DNA of 64,000 nt from Burkholderiaceae bacterium (GTDB lineage: Bacteria > Pseudomonadota > Gammaproteobacteria > Burkholderiales > Burkholderiaceae_F): NCBI GenBank assembly GCA_019236735.1, contig JAFAIM010000090.1, positions 1-64,000 of the forward strand, in the 5' to 3' direction. The position numbers were made by a program, and so were the translations under genes. Positions 8,436 through 18,166 of this stretch are shown here, piece after piece; positions within the stretch are counted from its first letter, which is position 1; each line of letters begins with the position of its first letter. Below the pieces are notes generated by a model. The model made no database searches. It saw only the letters and a program-made list of their open reading frames with translations, and was not told the DNA's origin.

Positions 8436-10148
8436 ATGCCAGACAATCGAACTGCCACCGTTTTGGCCTCGGCTTCTGACGGCGAGCCGCAGAAGGCGGC
8501 GAATCCGGCCTCGGCAAAGTGGGCCCGCGCGTGCCGCCTCGAGCGGCTTGATCCGTCGCGCCCGGTTGCGGTCCGCCTTGAGGGCAAGCAGGTCGCGCTG
8601 TTCGTTCGTGACGGCGAGGTCTTTGCATGCGACAACCGCTGTCCGCACGAGGGCTACCCGTTGGTGGAGGGTGCGTTCGGCGAGGATTGTGTACTCACCT
8701 GCCACTGGCACAACTGGAAGTTCGACTTGAAGAGCGGAGCCACCTTGTATGGCGGCGACGCGCTGCGGATCTACCCCGCGCGCGTGCACGACGGCGACGT
8801 TTGGCTCGATCTGCGCGACCGGCCGGCTGCCGAGCGGATCGAGCTCGCCCTCGCGCATCTGGACGAGGCGATGGCCGAGTTTGACACGACCCGTATCGCG
8901 CGCGAGCTCGCGCGCCTGGCGCTCGCCGGTGCTGGGCCTGAAACGGCACTGGCGCGAGCGATCCGCAGCACGTATGTGCGGCTACCCGACGGCATGACGC
9001 ACGCCTACGCCGCCGCCGATGCCTGGATGCATTTGCGCGATACGGTTGTCGATCCGGCGCAGCGCCTGGCCTGCGCCAGCGAAGCGCTCGCCTATATCGC
9101 GTGGGACACCTTGCGCGAGCCGATCGAAGCGTTCACGCCGGAACGTGCAGCGTGGGATACCGCGCAATTCGCAGCCGCCGTCGAAGCGCAAGACGAGCCG
9201 CGCGCAGCCGCTTTGCTCAACGGTGCGCTGGCGGACGGCATGCATCTTGCGGACATCGAAACCGCGCTGGGCGAGGCGGCTCTGGCGCACTACAACGACT
9301 TCGGCCATTCGCTGATCTACCTGATGCATCTACGCAACCTGGTTGAGCGTCTCGGGCCGCAAGTCGAGCAGCCGCTGCTGCTCGCGTGGCTGCGCTCGCT
9401 GATCCTTGCCACGCGCGAGGATCTGCTGCCGGACTTCCGGCCTTATGCGCAGGCGCTGGCCACGTGGCGCTCAGGATCCGCGTCCAACGCCCTGCGCTCG
9501 GATCCCAATGCCTTCGAGGGTTGCTCGGTGCGCCAGGCGCTCGCCGCGACGGTAGCCTTGCGTGACCATGCACCGCTCGACGTGTACTTCGCGCTGATGG
9601 AGGCGAGCGCGCGCCACCTGCTGCGTTTCGACGAGCGCCACGCATTGCGCGCCGACAACGGTCTCGCCGACAATGTCGGTTGGCTCGATTTCAGCCATGC
9701 ATTGACTTTCGGACACGCGCTGCGGCGCCAGTGCGAGCGGCAGCCGGCGCTTTGGGCGCAGGGTCTGCTCCAACTTGCGCTGTTCGTCGGGCGCAACAGC
9801 AAGTACCTCGATTCGGAGTCGACGGCGCAGCGGGTGATCCACCAGTGGGCCGTCCGCGACGAAAAGGAATTCCGCGAAAGTGCTGCGGCTGCCGTGATTG
9901 ACCACGGGATCGGCTTGCCGATCTTTCCTGCGCATTTGCTGAAAACCTGGGGCGCGGTTCGCGATGAAATCGATCTGGGCGTTCCCGATTCGGTGCGAGC
10001 CGCGCTGCTGGCTGCGGTGAACCGCCTGCTGGCAGTCCGCTTCAAGCAGCGGCACGCTTTGCGCTCCGCGCGCCAGGCGCTGCGCTTCGTCGGCACGGAG
10101 GAAGCCGAGGCAGCCGAGACGTCGGACCCATCGTCGCCGGTCCGTTGA
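8436..10148 (+). CDS. Large Rieske [2Fe-2S] protein with uncharacterised helical C-terminus
   Basis: Protein of 570 residues. Residues about 25-125 are a Rieske ferredoxin domain with cluster ligands in [12 protein letters not shown] and CHWHNWKFD (C-X-H ... C-X2-H pattern), and a nitrite-reductase-small-subunit-like fold. The remaining 440 residues are mainly helical, rich in Ala, Leu, Arg and His ([38 protein letters not shown]), with no family I recognise and no membrane segments. The start ATG has GGGAG upstream. The SoxR-box promoter before it indicates induction by redox-cycling stress, so a role in electron transfer or detoxification is inferred. Confidence 0.8.
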   Translation: MPDNRTATVLASASDGEPQKAANPASAKWARACRLERLDPSRPVAVRLEGKQVALFVRDGEVFACDNRCPHEGYPLVEGAFGEDCVLTCHWHNWKFDLKSGATLYGGDALRIYPARVHDGDVWLDLRDRPAAERIELALAHLDEAMAEFDTTRIARELARLALAGAGPETALARAIRSTYVRLPDGMTHAYAAADAWMHLRDTVVDPAQRLACASEALAYIAWDTLREPIEAFTPERAAWDTAQFAAAVEAQDEPRAAALLNGALADGMHLADIETALGEAALAHYNDFGHSLIYLMHLRNLVERLGPQVEQPLLLAWLRSLILATREDLLPDFRPYAQALATWRSGSASNALRSDPNAFEGCSVRQALAATVALRDHAPLDVYFALMEASARHLLRFDERHALRADNGLADNVGWLDFSHALTFGHALRRQCERQPALWAQGLLQLALFVGRNSKYLDSESTAQRVIHQWAVRDEKEFRESAAAAVIDHGIGLPIFPAHLLKTWGAVRDEIDLGVPDSVRAALLAAVNRLLAVRFKQRHALRSARQALRFVGTEEAEAAETSDPSSPVR

Positions 10149-10222
10149 TCGGAGGCCTTTGGCGGCGGGTCGCAGCCAGCCGGTTTTTCGGCGATCATCC
10201 GGACTGCGACCGTGCAGTCCCC

Positions 10223-11272
10223 ATGCAAACCCTGACGATTACGCGCCCGGACGACTGGCATCTGCACTTGCGCGACGGCGCGGCGATGAAAGACGCGCTC
10301 GCGCATACCTCCGGCGTTTTCGCCCGCGCGATCGTGATGCCGAATCTGAAACCTCCGATCGTCCGAACGGAGCAGGCGCGCGCCTACCGCGAGCGCATTG
10401 CCGCGGTCGTGCCGGCCGGGCACCGCTTCGAGCCGCTGATGACGCTGTATTTGACCGACATCACGTCGGCGGACGACATCCACCGTGCGCACGACTCGGG
10501 CCTGGTGCACGGTATCAAGCTCTACCCGGCTGGGGCGACCACCAATTCGGAAAGCGGGGTCACCGAGCTGGGACGCTGCGCCGCCGCGCTGGATGCAATG
10601 CAGGAGGTGGATCTACCGCTGCTGGTGCACGGCGAGTCGGCCGACCCGCTGGTCGATGTATTCGATCGCGAGCGCGTGTTCATCGATACGGTGCTGATTC
10701 CGCTGCGGCGGCGCTACCCGGCGCTGCGGATAGTGTTCGAACACATCACGACGAGCGAGGCGGTGCAGTACGTCGAGCAAGCCGAGCCGTCGATCGCCGC
10801 CACGATTACGGCGCACCATTTGCGCTACAACCGCAACGCGCTCTTTGTGGCAGAAAATGGGCGCAACGGAATCCGACCGCACGCTTACTGCCTGCCGGTG
10901 ATCAAGCGCGAGACGCACCGCCAGGCGTTGGTGCGCGCAGCCACCAGCGGCAACCCGAGATTCTTCCTGGGCACCGACAGCGCGCCGCATCCGGTTTCGG
11001 AAAAAGAGTCCGCCTGCGGCTGCGCCGGCTGTTTCACGGCGCCGGTGGCGTTGCCGATGTACGCCGAATGTTTCGAGCGGGTCGGAGCGCTCGAGCGCCT
11101 CGAAGCTTTCGCAAGCTTCCACGGTGCCGACTTCTATCGCCTGCCGCGCAACCGCGACACCGTCACGTTGCGGCGCGAGCCGTGGCAGGTGCCGGCGCAA
11201 CTGCCGTTCGGAGCGGACCGCGTGGTTCCGCTCGGTGCTGCAGAGACCTTCGCTTGGCGGGTTGCTGACTGA
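10223..11272 (+). CDS. pyrC: Dihydroorotase, type II (PyrC)
   Basis: Zinc amidohydrolase that interconverts carbamoyl-aspartate and dihydroorotate in pyrimidine synthesis. The ATG at 10223 gives 349 residues beginning [19 protein letters not shown], the normal PyrC N-terminus with the HxH metal ligands; the frame extends 26 codons further upstream but that part is not family-like. Other hallmarks are MPNLKPPIV, the carbamylated-lysine strand [26 protein letters not shown] and LGTDSAPHP. It follows the Rieske gene by 74 bases. Confidence 0.95.
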   Translation: MQTLTITRPDDWHLHLRDGAAMKDALAHTSGVFARAIVMPNLKPPIVRTEQARAYRERIAAVVPAGHRFEPLMTLYLTDITSADDIHRAHDSGLVHGIKLYPAGATTNSESGVTELGRCAAALDAMQEVDLPLLVHGESADPLVDVFDRERVFIDTVLIPLRRRYPALRIVFEHITTSEAVQYVEQAEPSIAATITAHHLRYNRNALFVAENGRNGIRPHAYCLPVIKRETHRQALVRAATSGNPRFFLGTDSAPHPVSEKESACGCAGCFTAPVALPMYAECFERVGALERLEAFASFHGADFYRLPRNRDTVTLRREPWQVPAQLPFGADRVVPLGAAETFAWRVAD

Positions 11273-13096
11273 TCAGTGCGAACGCGGGGCCGGGGACGAC
11301 TCTTCCGGGGGGACGATGCCGTGCTTCCTGGCGTCGTCAACGATCGAGGGCCGCACCGCGATCGCTGCCGCGATGTCGGCTTGGCCCTCTGCAGTCATTC
11401 CCTTGTGCAGCCGTGCCACGCCGCGGCCGTACAGGGACCAGGCAATTCGCGGGTTCAGCCGCAACGCGGCGTCGTAATCGTCGATCGAACGGTCGTATTT
11501 GCCTAGGCGCAGCAGCACCAGGCCTCTGCTGTCCAGGAACTCAGCGGAGTTGCCGATCATGTTCACGGCGTGGTCGCAGTCGTCCAGCGCCTTGTCGAGA
11601 TCGCGTCCCATCAGCGCCCGCACCCAGCATCGCCCGTTCTTCGCTCTCGCCTGCCCGGCGTCCTCCGGGTGGGCCGCGATCCACAAGTCGTATTGCAGCA
11701 GCGCAGCTTCGAGCATTTCGGCCTGCGTGTAGATGGCAGCGATTTCCAGGCGCACATTCGCCACCTTCGGGGATGCCTGGTCCGCGGCCTGCAGGTCCGC
11801 GACTACGGCAGGCGCGTCGTGTCTGGTGAGACTGAGCTTGGCTCGTGCCAGTAGGGCTTCGACATCGTCCGGCTTCAGCTTGAGCGCCTGGTCCAGGTCG
11901 TTCTTTGCGAGGTCGGGCTGCCCGTTGCCCCAGCGCGCCAGGCCGCGCTGGCGGAAGTAGCTTGCTTCGTTAGGTTCGAGCTCGCACGCTCGCGTCAGAT
12001 CGGCGATCGCGTGCGTGAAGTCCCGCCGCGCGGCATAGGCAGCGCCGCGCCGGGCCAGCCCGGCAGCGTCGGTCGGCTCGTCCGGATCCTGCTCAACCGG
12101 TGATACGGTTCCTGCCGATTGTTGGGTCGTGGGCCCCTCGGAGGGAAATCGACGCAGATCGAACACCGGCCCGCCGTTGTAGGTGAAATACACTTTGGCC
12201 TGGCTGTTGGCCACGTAGATGTGGTGCGAAAGAAAGAAATCCGCCCCGAGCACCATGTCGGCGTCCGGCATATCGACGTCGGCTACGCCCAGCCGCGCGT
12301 TATGGATCTCCTCGTCGCCCAGCTTGAAGTTTTCGAAGCTCGCGATCCAAGTTGCGAAGTTCCGCTTGCCCGCGCCGTGTGAAAACCCTGCGACCACACC
12401 CGGGGCGGTCGGCTGGAAACCCGCGCGCGCAGCAGCGCGTCGCGTCAGGAACGACGTCGTCGAGCCTGTGTCGAGGCTCACGAGGATTCGCTTGCCGTTC
12501 AGGTGTGCAACAGCCAACATTTGCCTCGTTCTCGCCCCGCTTGGCAGCATGTCGATGACCGAGTAGGGGTCTGATTTGACCCAATAGGCCATACCCGTTT
12601 TGTAGCAGCCGTTGCCGGGTTGCATCAGGCGAACGACGCCCTTGGCGAGGTCGTATTCGGCATCGGCGATTGCGAGCACGTTCTGCCCGAGCAAGCCGAC
12701 CGAGCTTCTTGAGAATTCGCTGCCACCGACGAGAAATTCGAAGTGATGAAGGACCTTGTCGGCGACCCTCAGTTCTTCAACGTAGGTTGCCGCAAGGTCC
12801 ATCACTTCTCCGTCAACACCTCTTGCTCGGAGCCTTGGCGGCGCATCGTGCAGCTCGAGTCGGTGTTGGCTCGCTCCCGCTGGGCTGATAAAGCTGTACG
12901 AGGCGCCGCTATCGACCAGAAACGTCACGTCGACGCCATTGATTTTGGCCGGAACCAGGGGTTGCCCTCCGGACATCGTCACCGGCAGCTCGGCAAATTT
13001 GGAAATCCGGCACTCCGTCGACGCCGACGCGGTGGCGGCCGCAACGGCTGTTCCAACCAGGGCAATGCACAGGCTAAGGTGGCGCATCGGCCCCAT
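11273..13096 (-). CDS. Exported aspartyl protease-like protein with TPR C-terminus
   Basis: Secreted or periplasmic 607-residue protein. A signal peptide (LCIALVGTAVAAATASAS) is followed by two retropepsin-like half domains: the first has FLVDSGASYSFI, the second LVSLDTGSTTSFL, each with an Asp-Ser/Thr-Gly catalytic motif, so one chain could form a complete active site. From about residue 345 to the C-terminus there are TPR repeats (RRGAAYAARRDFTHAIADL, RQRGLARWGNGQPDLAKNDL, LYGRGVARLHKGMTAEGQADI). ATG 13087 is an alternative start. It lies 18 bases behind the epimerase gene. Substrate unknown. Confidence 0.75.
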   Translation of the reverse strand: MGPMRHLSLCIALVGTAVAAATASASTECRISKFAELPVTMSGGQPLVPAKINGVDVTFLVDSGASYSFISPAGASQHRLELHDAPPRLRARGVDGEVMDLAATYVEELRVADKVLHHFEFLVGGSEFSRSSVGLLGQNVLAIADAEYDLAKGVVRLMQPGNGCYKTGMAYWVKSDPYSVIDMLPSGARTRQMLAVAHLNGKRILVSLDTGSTTSFLTRRAAARAGFQPTAPGVVAGFSHGAGKRNFATWIASFENFKLGDEEIHNARLGVADVDMPDADMVLGADFFLSHHIYVANSQAKVYFTYNGGPVFDLRRFPSEGPTTQQSAGTVSPVEQDPDEPTDAAGLARRGAAYAARRDFTHAIADLTRACELEPNEASYFRQRGLARWGNGQPDLAKNDLDQALKLKPDDVEALLARAKLSLTRHDAPAVVADLQAADQASPKVANVRLEIAAIYTQAEMLEAALLQYDLWIAAHPEDAGQARAKNGRCWVRALMGRDLDKALDDCDHAVNMIGNSAEFLDSRGLVLLRLGKYDRSIDDYDAALRLNPRIAWSLYGRGVARLHKGMTAEGQADIAAAIAVRPSIVDDARKHGIVPPEESSPAPRSH

Positions 13097-13114
13097 GAGA
13101 ATGGATCCGTGAAT

Positions 13115-14095
13115 TCAACCTGATCCGCGAGGACCGTAATAGCTGCGACACCACTCGACCATCGGTGGCAGGCCTTCTTCGATCGAAGTTGTCGGCCGCC
13201 AGCCCAGGTCTCGCGTGGTGGTGTCGATGTCGGCGGAGGTGGACTTCACGTCGCCCGGCTGCATCGGCAGCATCCGCAGATCGGGGCTCGCTCCGGCCAG
13301 CCGCGCCAGCACCTCGATGAAGTGCATCAGCGGCTCCGGATGACTGTTGCCGAGGTTGTACAGCCTGTGCGGCACTTCGCCGAAATGCCGCTCGTCATCC
13401 AGCGCGGCAAGGGTGCCCGCAACGATGTCGTCGATAGAGGTGAAGTCGCGCTGCATGTCTCCGTGGCCGTAGACCTCGATCGGCTGGCCTTGCAGCAGCG
13501 CGCGGGTGAACTTCACCGGCGCCATGTCGGGCCGACCCCACGGCCCGTACACTGTGAAATACCGCAGCCCGGTAAGCTTCAGTCCGAACTGCAGCGCGTA
13601 CACATGTGCGATCAGCTCTCCTGCGCGTTTGGTCGCCGCATACAGGCTCACGGGTCGGTCGACCGGATCGGTCACCGAGAACGGCTGCTTCAAGTTGCCG
13701 CCGTACACGCTCGAGGAGGAGGCATACACAAAATGCTCGATTGCGCCGGTGTGTCGCGCCGCCTCGAGCAGATGGACGAATCCAGCCACGTTGCTCTGCA
13801 CGTACGCTTCCGGACGCTCGAACGAGTAGCGCACGCCGGCCTGCGCCGCGAGGTGGACAATGTGGCGCGGCCTGTGACGGCTGAATACCGCGTCGACCGC
13901 AGTGCGGTCCACCAAATCGGCTTCGATTTGGGTGAAGCCGGCGCTGCCGGCGATCCGCTGCAAGCGGTCGCGCTTTAAGCGCGGGTCGTAGTAGTCGTTG
14001 AAGTTGTCCAATCCGACCACGGTGTCGCCGCGCATCAGCAGCGCGGCACACACGGCTTGGCCGATGAACCCGGCGCTGCCCGTGACGAGGATCAC
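13115..14095 (-). CDS. NAD-dependent nucleotide-sugar epimerase (UDP-glucuronate epimerase-like)
   Basis: Short-chain dehydrogenase/epimerase of about 326 residues. It has the Rossmann motif ILVTGSAGFIGQAV, the FNDYYDPRLKRDRL segment characteristic of UDP-glucuronate 4- or 5-epimerases, VYASSSSVYGGN and the catalytic tyrosine-lysine pair in SLYAATKRAGE. The C-terminal MQPGDVKSTSADI is also typical. I chose the GTG at 14095 because it starts right at the Rossmann strand; an ATG at 14155 would add 20 unconserved residues. With ugd nearby, UDP-galacturonate formation is a reasonable inference. Confidence 0.85.
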   Translation of the reverse strand: MILVTGSAGFIGQAVCAALLMRGDTVVGLDNFNDYYDPRLKRDRLQRIAGSAGFTQIEADLVDRTAVDAVFSRHRPRHIVHLAAQAGVRYSFERPEAYVQSNVAGFVHLLEAARHTGAIEHFVYASSSSVYGGNLKQPFSVTDPVDRPVSLYAATKRAGELIAHVYALQFGLKLTGLRYFTVYGPWGRPDMAPVKFTRALLQGQPIEVYGHGDMQRDFTSIDDIVAGTLAALDDERHFGEVPHRLYNLGNSHPEPLMHFIEVLARLAGASPDLRMLPMQPGDVKSTSADIDTTTRDLGWRPTTSIEEGLPPMVEWCRSYYGPRGSG

Positions 14096-14315
14096 CGGTT
14101 CCGAACGGCGGGGGTGGATGGGAGATAGGGAGGGTTCAAAACAGGCTCGAAGCACGCAAGGCTCGTGAGCGCATCGAGTATCCCATATTCTGCTGATTCG
14201 ATCCCGCTATCCGGATGAGTCGGAGCCTTCCGTTCAGTTCGATATCGTGCCTCCAGCACGGACCATCGAGCGGCCGATCCGTGTGCAGGATCGCGCTGCA
14301 CATGAGAGGACAACC

Positions 14316-15740
14316 ATGAAAAGACTCGGCATCGTCTTCCGGAACTTGCGATGGATTCGATGGGTTGTTGTCGCCGCGTTCGTCGGCGGGGTGATTGCTT
14401 GTGCGGAGCCGGCGCCGAGCCCGTCACCGGTGGACCCCGGCGTACGAAGCAGCGGCGGCGGTGCCGGCTCGCCCCTGAGCGCGCTGACCGCCGACGAGAC
14501 CGCGTTCTTTACGAACGGGCAGGCGACGTTTGTCGAGGTCGAGTCGGTGACCGGCGGGCAGAACAACGGGCTCGGCCCGCGATTCAACTCGAACTCGTGT
14601 GCCTCGTGCCACTCGCAGCCGGCGATCGGCGGCTCCAGCCCGCCCAACAATCCGCTGCAGTTCGTCGCCACACTGAACGGCGCAAAAAATGTCCTGCCAT
14701 GGTTCATCACCCCGAAGGGGCCGATACGCGAAGCCCGGTTCAAGCTGCTGCCCGACGGAACCAACGATGGCAACGTCCATGCCTTGTTCGTCATCACCGG
14801 TCGTTTGGACGCACGGGGCTGCAACATCGCGCAGCCGGTCTTCACGCCCGCGGGCGACCCGGTAACGGGCCAGGACGGCAATGCCAACATCATCTTCCGG
14901 ATCCCGACACCGGTCTTCGGTGCGGGCTTGATCGAGGCGATCCCGGACTCGGTGATTCTCGCCAACCAGGCGGCCAATGCCGGCGAAAAACAAGCGATGG
15001 GGATCCACGGCCACGCGAATGCAATCCTCAGCGGCAATTTCAATCGAAGCGGCAACGACGGAACCATCACTCGCTTCGGCTGGAAGGCTCAGAACAAGTC
15101 GCTGCTGCTGTTCGCGGCCGAGGCCTACAACGTCGAGATGGGTGTCACCAACCAGATCTTTCCTCAGGAGCGCGACGAGACGCCATCGTGTCTGTTCAAT
15201 GCGACGCCGGAAGATACCCTCAATTTCACCACCAGCGGCGGCGGTCCTGCCGCAGTTCTCTCGGATATCGAGAACTTTGCCAACTTTATGCGAATGCTCG
15301 CACCGCCGACTCCGGCACCGGACACGCCTTCGAGGCTGGAAGGGCGCCAGGCGTTCGAGCGCATCGGCTGCTCGCATTGCCATACGCCGACGCTGAAGAC
15401 CGGCAAGGCGATCGCCAGCGGCTCGGCGACCAGTCCGAGCGCAGCATTGTCGAACCAGAACGTGAACCTGTTTTCCGACCTGCTGGTGCATCACATGGGA
15501 GCCGACCTTGCCGATGGGATCACGCAGGGCAGCGCCGGTCCGGACGAGTTTCGCACTGCGCCGCTCTGGGGTGTCGGCCAGCGCGTGTTCTTTCTGCATG
15601 ACGGACGGACCGGCAACCTGGTCGATGCGATTGCTGCGCACCGCAGTCCCGGAAGCGAGGCCAACGGCGTGATCGCTCGCTACGACCAGCTGCCGTTGGA
15701 GCGGAAACAGGATCTGATCAACTTCCTGCGCTCTTTATAG
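14316..15740 (+). CDS. Di-haem oxidoreductase-like lipoprotein (DUF1111, putative peroxidase)
   Basis: Exported c-type cytochrome of 474 residues. The ATG at 14316 follows GAGAGGA and gives a signal with a lipobox-like VIAC, so the mature protein probably carries a lipid on that cysteine. Two haem-c motifs are visible: CASCH (about residue 97) and CSHCH in the C-terminal domain. Segments LGPRFNSNSCASCHSQPAIGG, RFGWKAQNKSLL and LWGVGQRVFFLHDGR are typical of this family, which is distantly related to MauG and di-haem peroxidases. It converges with ugd, overlapping by six bases. Substrate unknown. Confidence 0.85.
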   Translation: MKRLGIVFRNLRWIRWVVVAAFVGGVIACAEPAPSPSPVDPGVRSSGGGAGSPLSALTADETAFFTNGQATFVEVESVTGGQNNGLGPRFNSNSCASCHSQPAIGGSSPPNNPLQFVATLNGAKNVLPWFITPKGPIREARFKLLPDGTNDGNVHALFVITGRLDARGCNIAQPVFTPAGDPVTGQDGNANIIFRIPTPVFGAGLIEAIPDSVILANQAANAGEKQAMGIHGHANAILSGNFNRSGNDGTITRFGWKAQNKSLLLFAAEAYNVEMGVTNQIFPQERDETPSCLFNATPEDTLNFTTSGGGPAAVLSDIENFANFMRMLAPPTPAPDTPSRLEGRQAFERIGCSHCHTPTLKTGKAIASGSATSPSAALSNQNVNLFSDLLVHHMGADLADGITQGSAGPDEFRTAPLWGVGQRVFFLHDGRTGNLVDAIAAHRSPGSEANGVIARYDQLPLERKQDLINFLRSL

Positions 15741-17063
15741 AGCGCGCCCGATCCCGAAGTAGCGCAAGCCCGCCGCCCTTGCGATGCGCGGCTCGTACAA
15801 GTTGCGGCCATCCACCAGCACACCCGCTCTCAGCGTTCGTGCCAGCCAGGCGAAATCGGGACTGCGGAACTCCAGCCACTCGGTCACGACCACGAGCGCA
15901 TCGGCGCCTTCGCACGCCAGCGGGGCCGAATCGCAGTAATCGATTCGCCCCCGCAGCTCCTGCAGCGCATGGGCCGCGGTGCCGCGTGCCTGTGGGTCAT
16001 ACGCGCGAACGCGCGCGCCCGCGTTGATCAGCTCTCGGATCAGCACCAGGCTCGGCGCTTCGCGCACGTCGTCGGTGTTCGGCTTGAACGCCAGCCCCCA
16101 CACGGCGATCACCTTGCCGTGCAAGTCTGAGCCAAGGCCCTCGCGCAGGCGGTTCGCCACCAGGTGCTTTTGCTCCTCGTTGACTTCGTGCACGGCCGAA
16201 AGGATGCGCGCCGGCAGCAGGTTCTCGCGTGCCATCGCCAGCAGCGCGCGTACGTCCTTCGGAAAGCACGAGCCGCCATAACCGGCGCCCGCGTACAGGA
16301 AGCTCGGTCCGATGCGCGGGTCGGCGCCGATCGCGTGGCGAACCCGCTCGATGTCGGCCCCCAGGCGCTCTGCCAGGCGCCCCAATTCGTTCATGAACGA
16401 GATGCGGGTCGCCAGCATCGCATTGGCGGCGTATTTGGCCAGCTCCGACGAGCGTGCATCGAGCACCTGCAAGCGGTCGCGGCTGCGCTGGAACGGTGCG
16501 TACAGCTCGGTCAGCACGTCGATCGCGCGGCGGTCGTCGGTCCCGATCAAAATGCGGTCCGGATGCATGAAGTCCTGCATCGCAGCGCCTTCCTTCAGGA
16601 ACTCCGGATTCGACGCCACCGCCACCGGCACGTTCAGGCCGCGCGCGGCCAGCTCCTCGTCCACGGCGCGGCGCACGCGCTCGGAAGTGCCGACCGGAAC
16701 GGTCGACTTCACCACCAGCAGCGTCTGCCGCGTGATGCGCCGGCCCAGCTCGCGCGCCGCGCTCTCCACGTGTCGCACGTCGGCCGAGCCATCCTCGTCG
16801 GTCGGCGTTCCGACGGCGATGAAAAACAGGTCCGCGTGGTCCACCGCGCGACCGTAATCGGATGAAAACTGCAGGCGCCCGGCTCGCAGATTGCGCTGCG
16901 CCACTTCCTCCAGCCCAGGTTCGTGGATCGGCATCTCGCCTCGCAGCAGCCGCTGCACCTTGGTCTCGTCGATGTCGATGCACAGCACCTCGTTGCCGAC
17001 GTCGGCGAAACAGACCCCGGTCACGAGTCCCACGTACCCGGTGCCGATGACGGCAAGCTTCAT
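15735..17063 (-). CDS. ugd: UDP-glucose 6-dehydrogenase
   Basis: Oxidises UDP-glucose to UDP-glucuronate with two NAD, supplying acidic sugars for surface polymers. The 442-residue protein starts with the Rossmann motif MKLAVIGTGYVGLVTG, has the active-site cysteine in GYGGSCFPKDVRAL, and the family blocks NPEFLKEGAAMQDFMHPDRI and AVWGLAFKPNTDDVREAPS. It is divergent from the ArnC-like glycosyltransferase and near the UDP-glucuronate-type epimerase, which would use its product. Confidence 0.95.
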   Translation of the reverse strand: MKLAVIGTGYVGLVTGVCFADVGNEVLCIDIDETKVQRLLRGEMPIHEPGLEEVAQRNLRAGRLQFSSDYGRAVDHADLFFIAVGTPTDEDGSADVRHVESAARELGRRITRQTLLVVKSTVPVGTSERVRRAVDEELAARGLNVPVAVASNPEFLKEGAAMQDFMHPDRILIGTDDRRAIDVLTELYAPFQRSRDRLQVLDARSSELAKYAANAMLATRISFMNELGRLAERLGADIERVRHAIGADPRIGPSFLYAGAGYGGSCFPKDVRALLAMARENLLPARILSAVHEVNEEQKHLVANRLREGLGSDLHGKVIAVWGLAFKPNTDDVREAPSLVLIRELINAGARVRAYDPQARGTAAHALQELRGRIDYCDSAPLACEGADALVVVTEWLEFRSPDFAWLARTLRAGVLVDGRNLYEPRIARAAGLRYFGIGRAL

Positions 17064-17136
17064 CTGGCGGGCTCCTGTTCGACGGATTTGCGGCGGAGCC
17101 TATCATTGGCGCCGGCCGGCAGCGAAACCCCGAAAA

Positions 17137-18159
17137 ATGGACCCTCAGGCCGAATTTCTTGGCTCCCTGGGCAAGCACGTGGCGGCGGCACGATCGATGG
17201 TTTCGGTCGTGATCCCCGTTTTCAACGAGAGCGAGAACCTCGTCGAGCTGGTGCAGCGCGTCGGCGCCGCGATGGCGCCGACCGGCCGGCCGTTCGAGCT
17301 GATCCTGATCGACGATGGCTCGACCGACGGCTCCCGTGCCGTGCTCGAACGCCTCGGACGCGAGCACCACTTTCTGCGGCCGCTGCTGTTGATTCGCAAC
17401 TACGGGCAGTCCACCGCGCTGCAGGCGGGGTTCGATCACGCGCGTGGCGAGTTGGTGGTCACGCTCGACGGCGACCTGCAGAACGAGCCGGCCGAGATTC
17501 CGCGCCTGCTGGAGCTGCTGCAGGCCGATCCGACCATCGACGTCATCTCAGGTTGGCGCAAGCAGCGCCAGGACCGGACCTGGTCGCGCAAGGTTCCCTC
17601 GTGGATTGCGAACCGGCTGATCTCGGCTGCCACCGGCGTGCGGCTGCACGATTACGGCTGCGCGCTGAAGGTGTACCGGCGCTCGATCCTCGCCAACGTG
17701 AAACTGTACGGCGAGCTGCACCGTTTCATCCCGGCACTTGCGGCCGAGGCCGGCGCGCGCCTGGTCGAGGAGCCGGTGCGACACCATCCCCGCACGCGGG
17801 GCAGCTCCAAGTACGGTATCGACCGCGCCTTTCGCGTGCTGCTGGACCTGCTGTGGGTGATGTTCATGACGCGCTTTCTGCACCGCCCGCTGCATGCGTT
17901 CGGCGCGGTCGGCGGCGCTTTCATCACGATCGGGTCGGCACTGCTGCTGTACTTGGCCGTCGACAAGCTCGCGCTTGGCCACCCGATCGGAGGCCGCCCG
18001 CTGTTGATGCTGGGCGCGCTGCTGACGCTGATCGGCGTGCAGTTGCTCGCCACTGGCGTTCTGGGCGAATTGCTCACGCGCGTCTACCACGAGCCGCAGG
18101 GACGGCGCCAGTACGTCCTGCGGGAGCTGGAAACCCGCGAGCCCCCGCAACGTCCCTGA
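17137..18159 (+). CDS. Polyprenyl-phosphate glycosyltransferase, ArnC/GtrB type
   Basis: Membrane-anchored GT2 enzyme predicted to transfer a sugar from a nucleotide donor to undecaprenyl phosphate. Catalytic domain: VSVVIPVFNESENL, ELILIDDGSTDGS, and TLDGDLQNEPAEI with the DxD-like metal site. Two C-terminal hydrophobic segments (GGAFITIGSALLLYLAV and LLMLGALLTLIGVQLLATGVLG) match the ArnC/DPM architecture. ATG 17137 gives 340 residues; ATG 17197 gives 320, closer to ArnC's 322, and is a real alternative. Divergent from ugd, so a uronic-acid-derived donor is plausible but unproven. Confidence 0.85.
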   Translation: MDPQAEFLGSLGKHVAAARSMVSVVIPVFNESENLVELVQRVGAAMAPTGRPFELILIDDGSTDGSRAVLERLGREHHFLRPLLLIRNYGQSTALQAGFDHARGELVVTLDGDLQNEPAEIPRLLELLQADPTIDVISGWRKQRQDRTWSRKVPSWIANRLISAATGVRLHDYGCALKVYRRSILANVKLYGELHRFIPALAAEAGARLVEEPVRHHPRTRGSSKYGIDRAFRVLLDLLWVMFMTRFLHRPLHAFGAVGGAFITIGSALLLYLAVDKLALGHPIGGRPLLMLGALLTLIGVQLLATGVLGELLTRVYHEPQGRRQYVLRELETREPPQRP

Positions 18160-18166
18160 GAAACCG

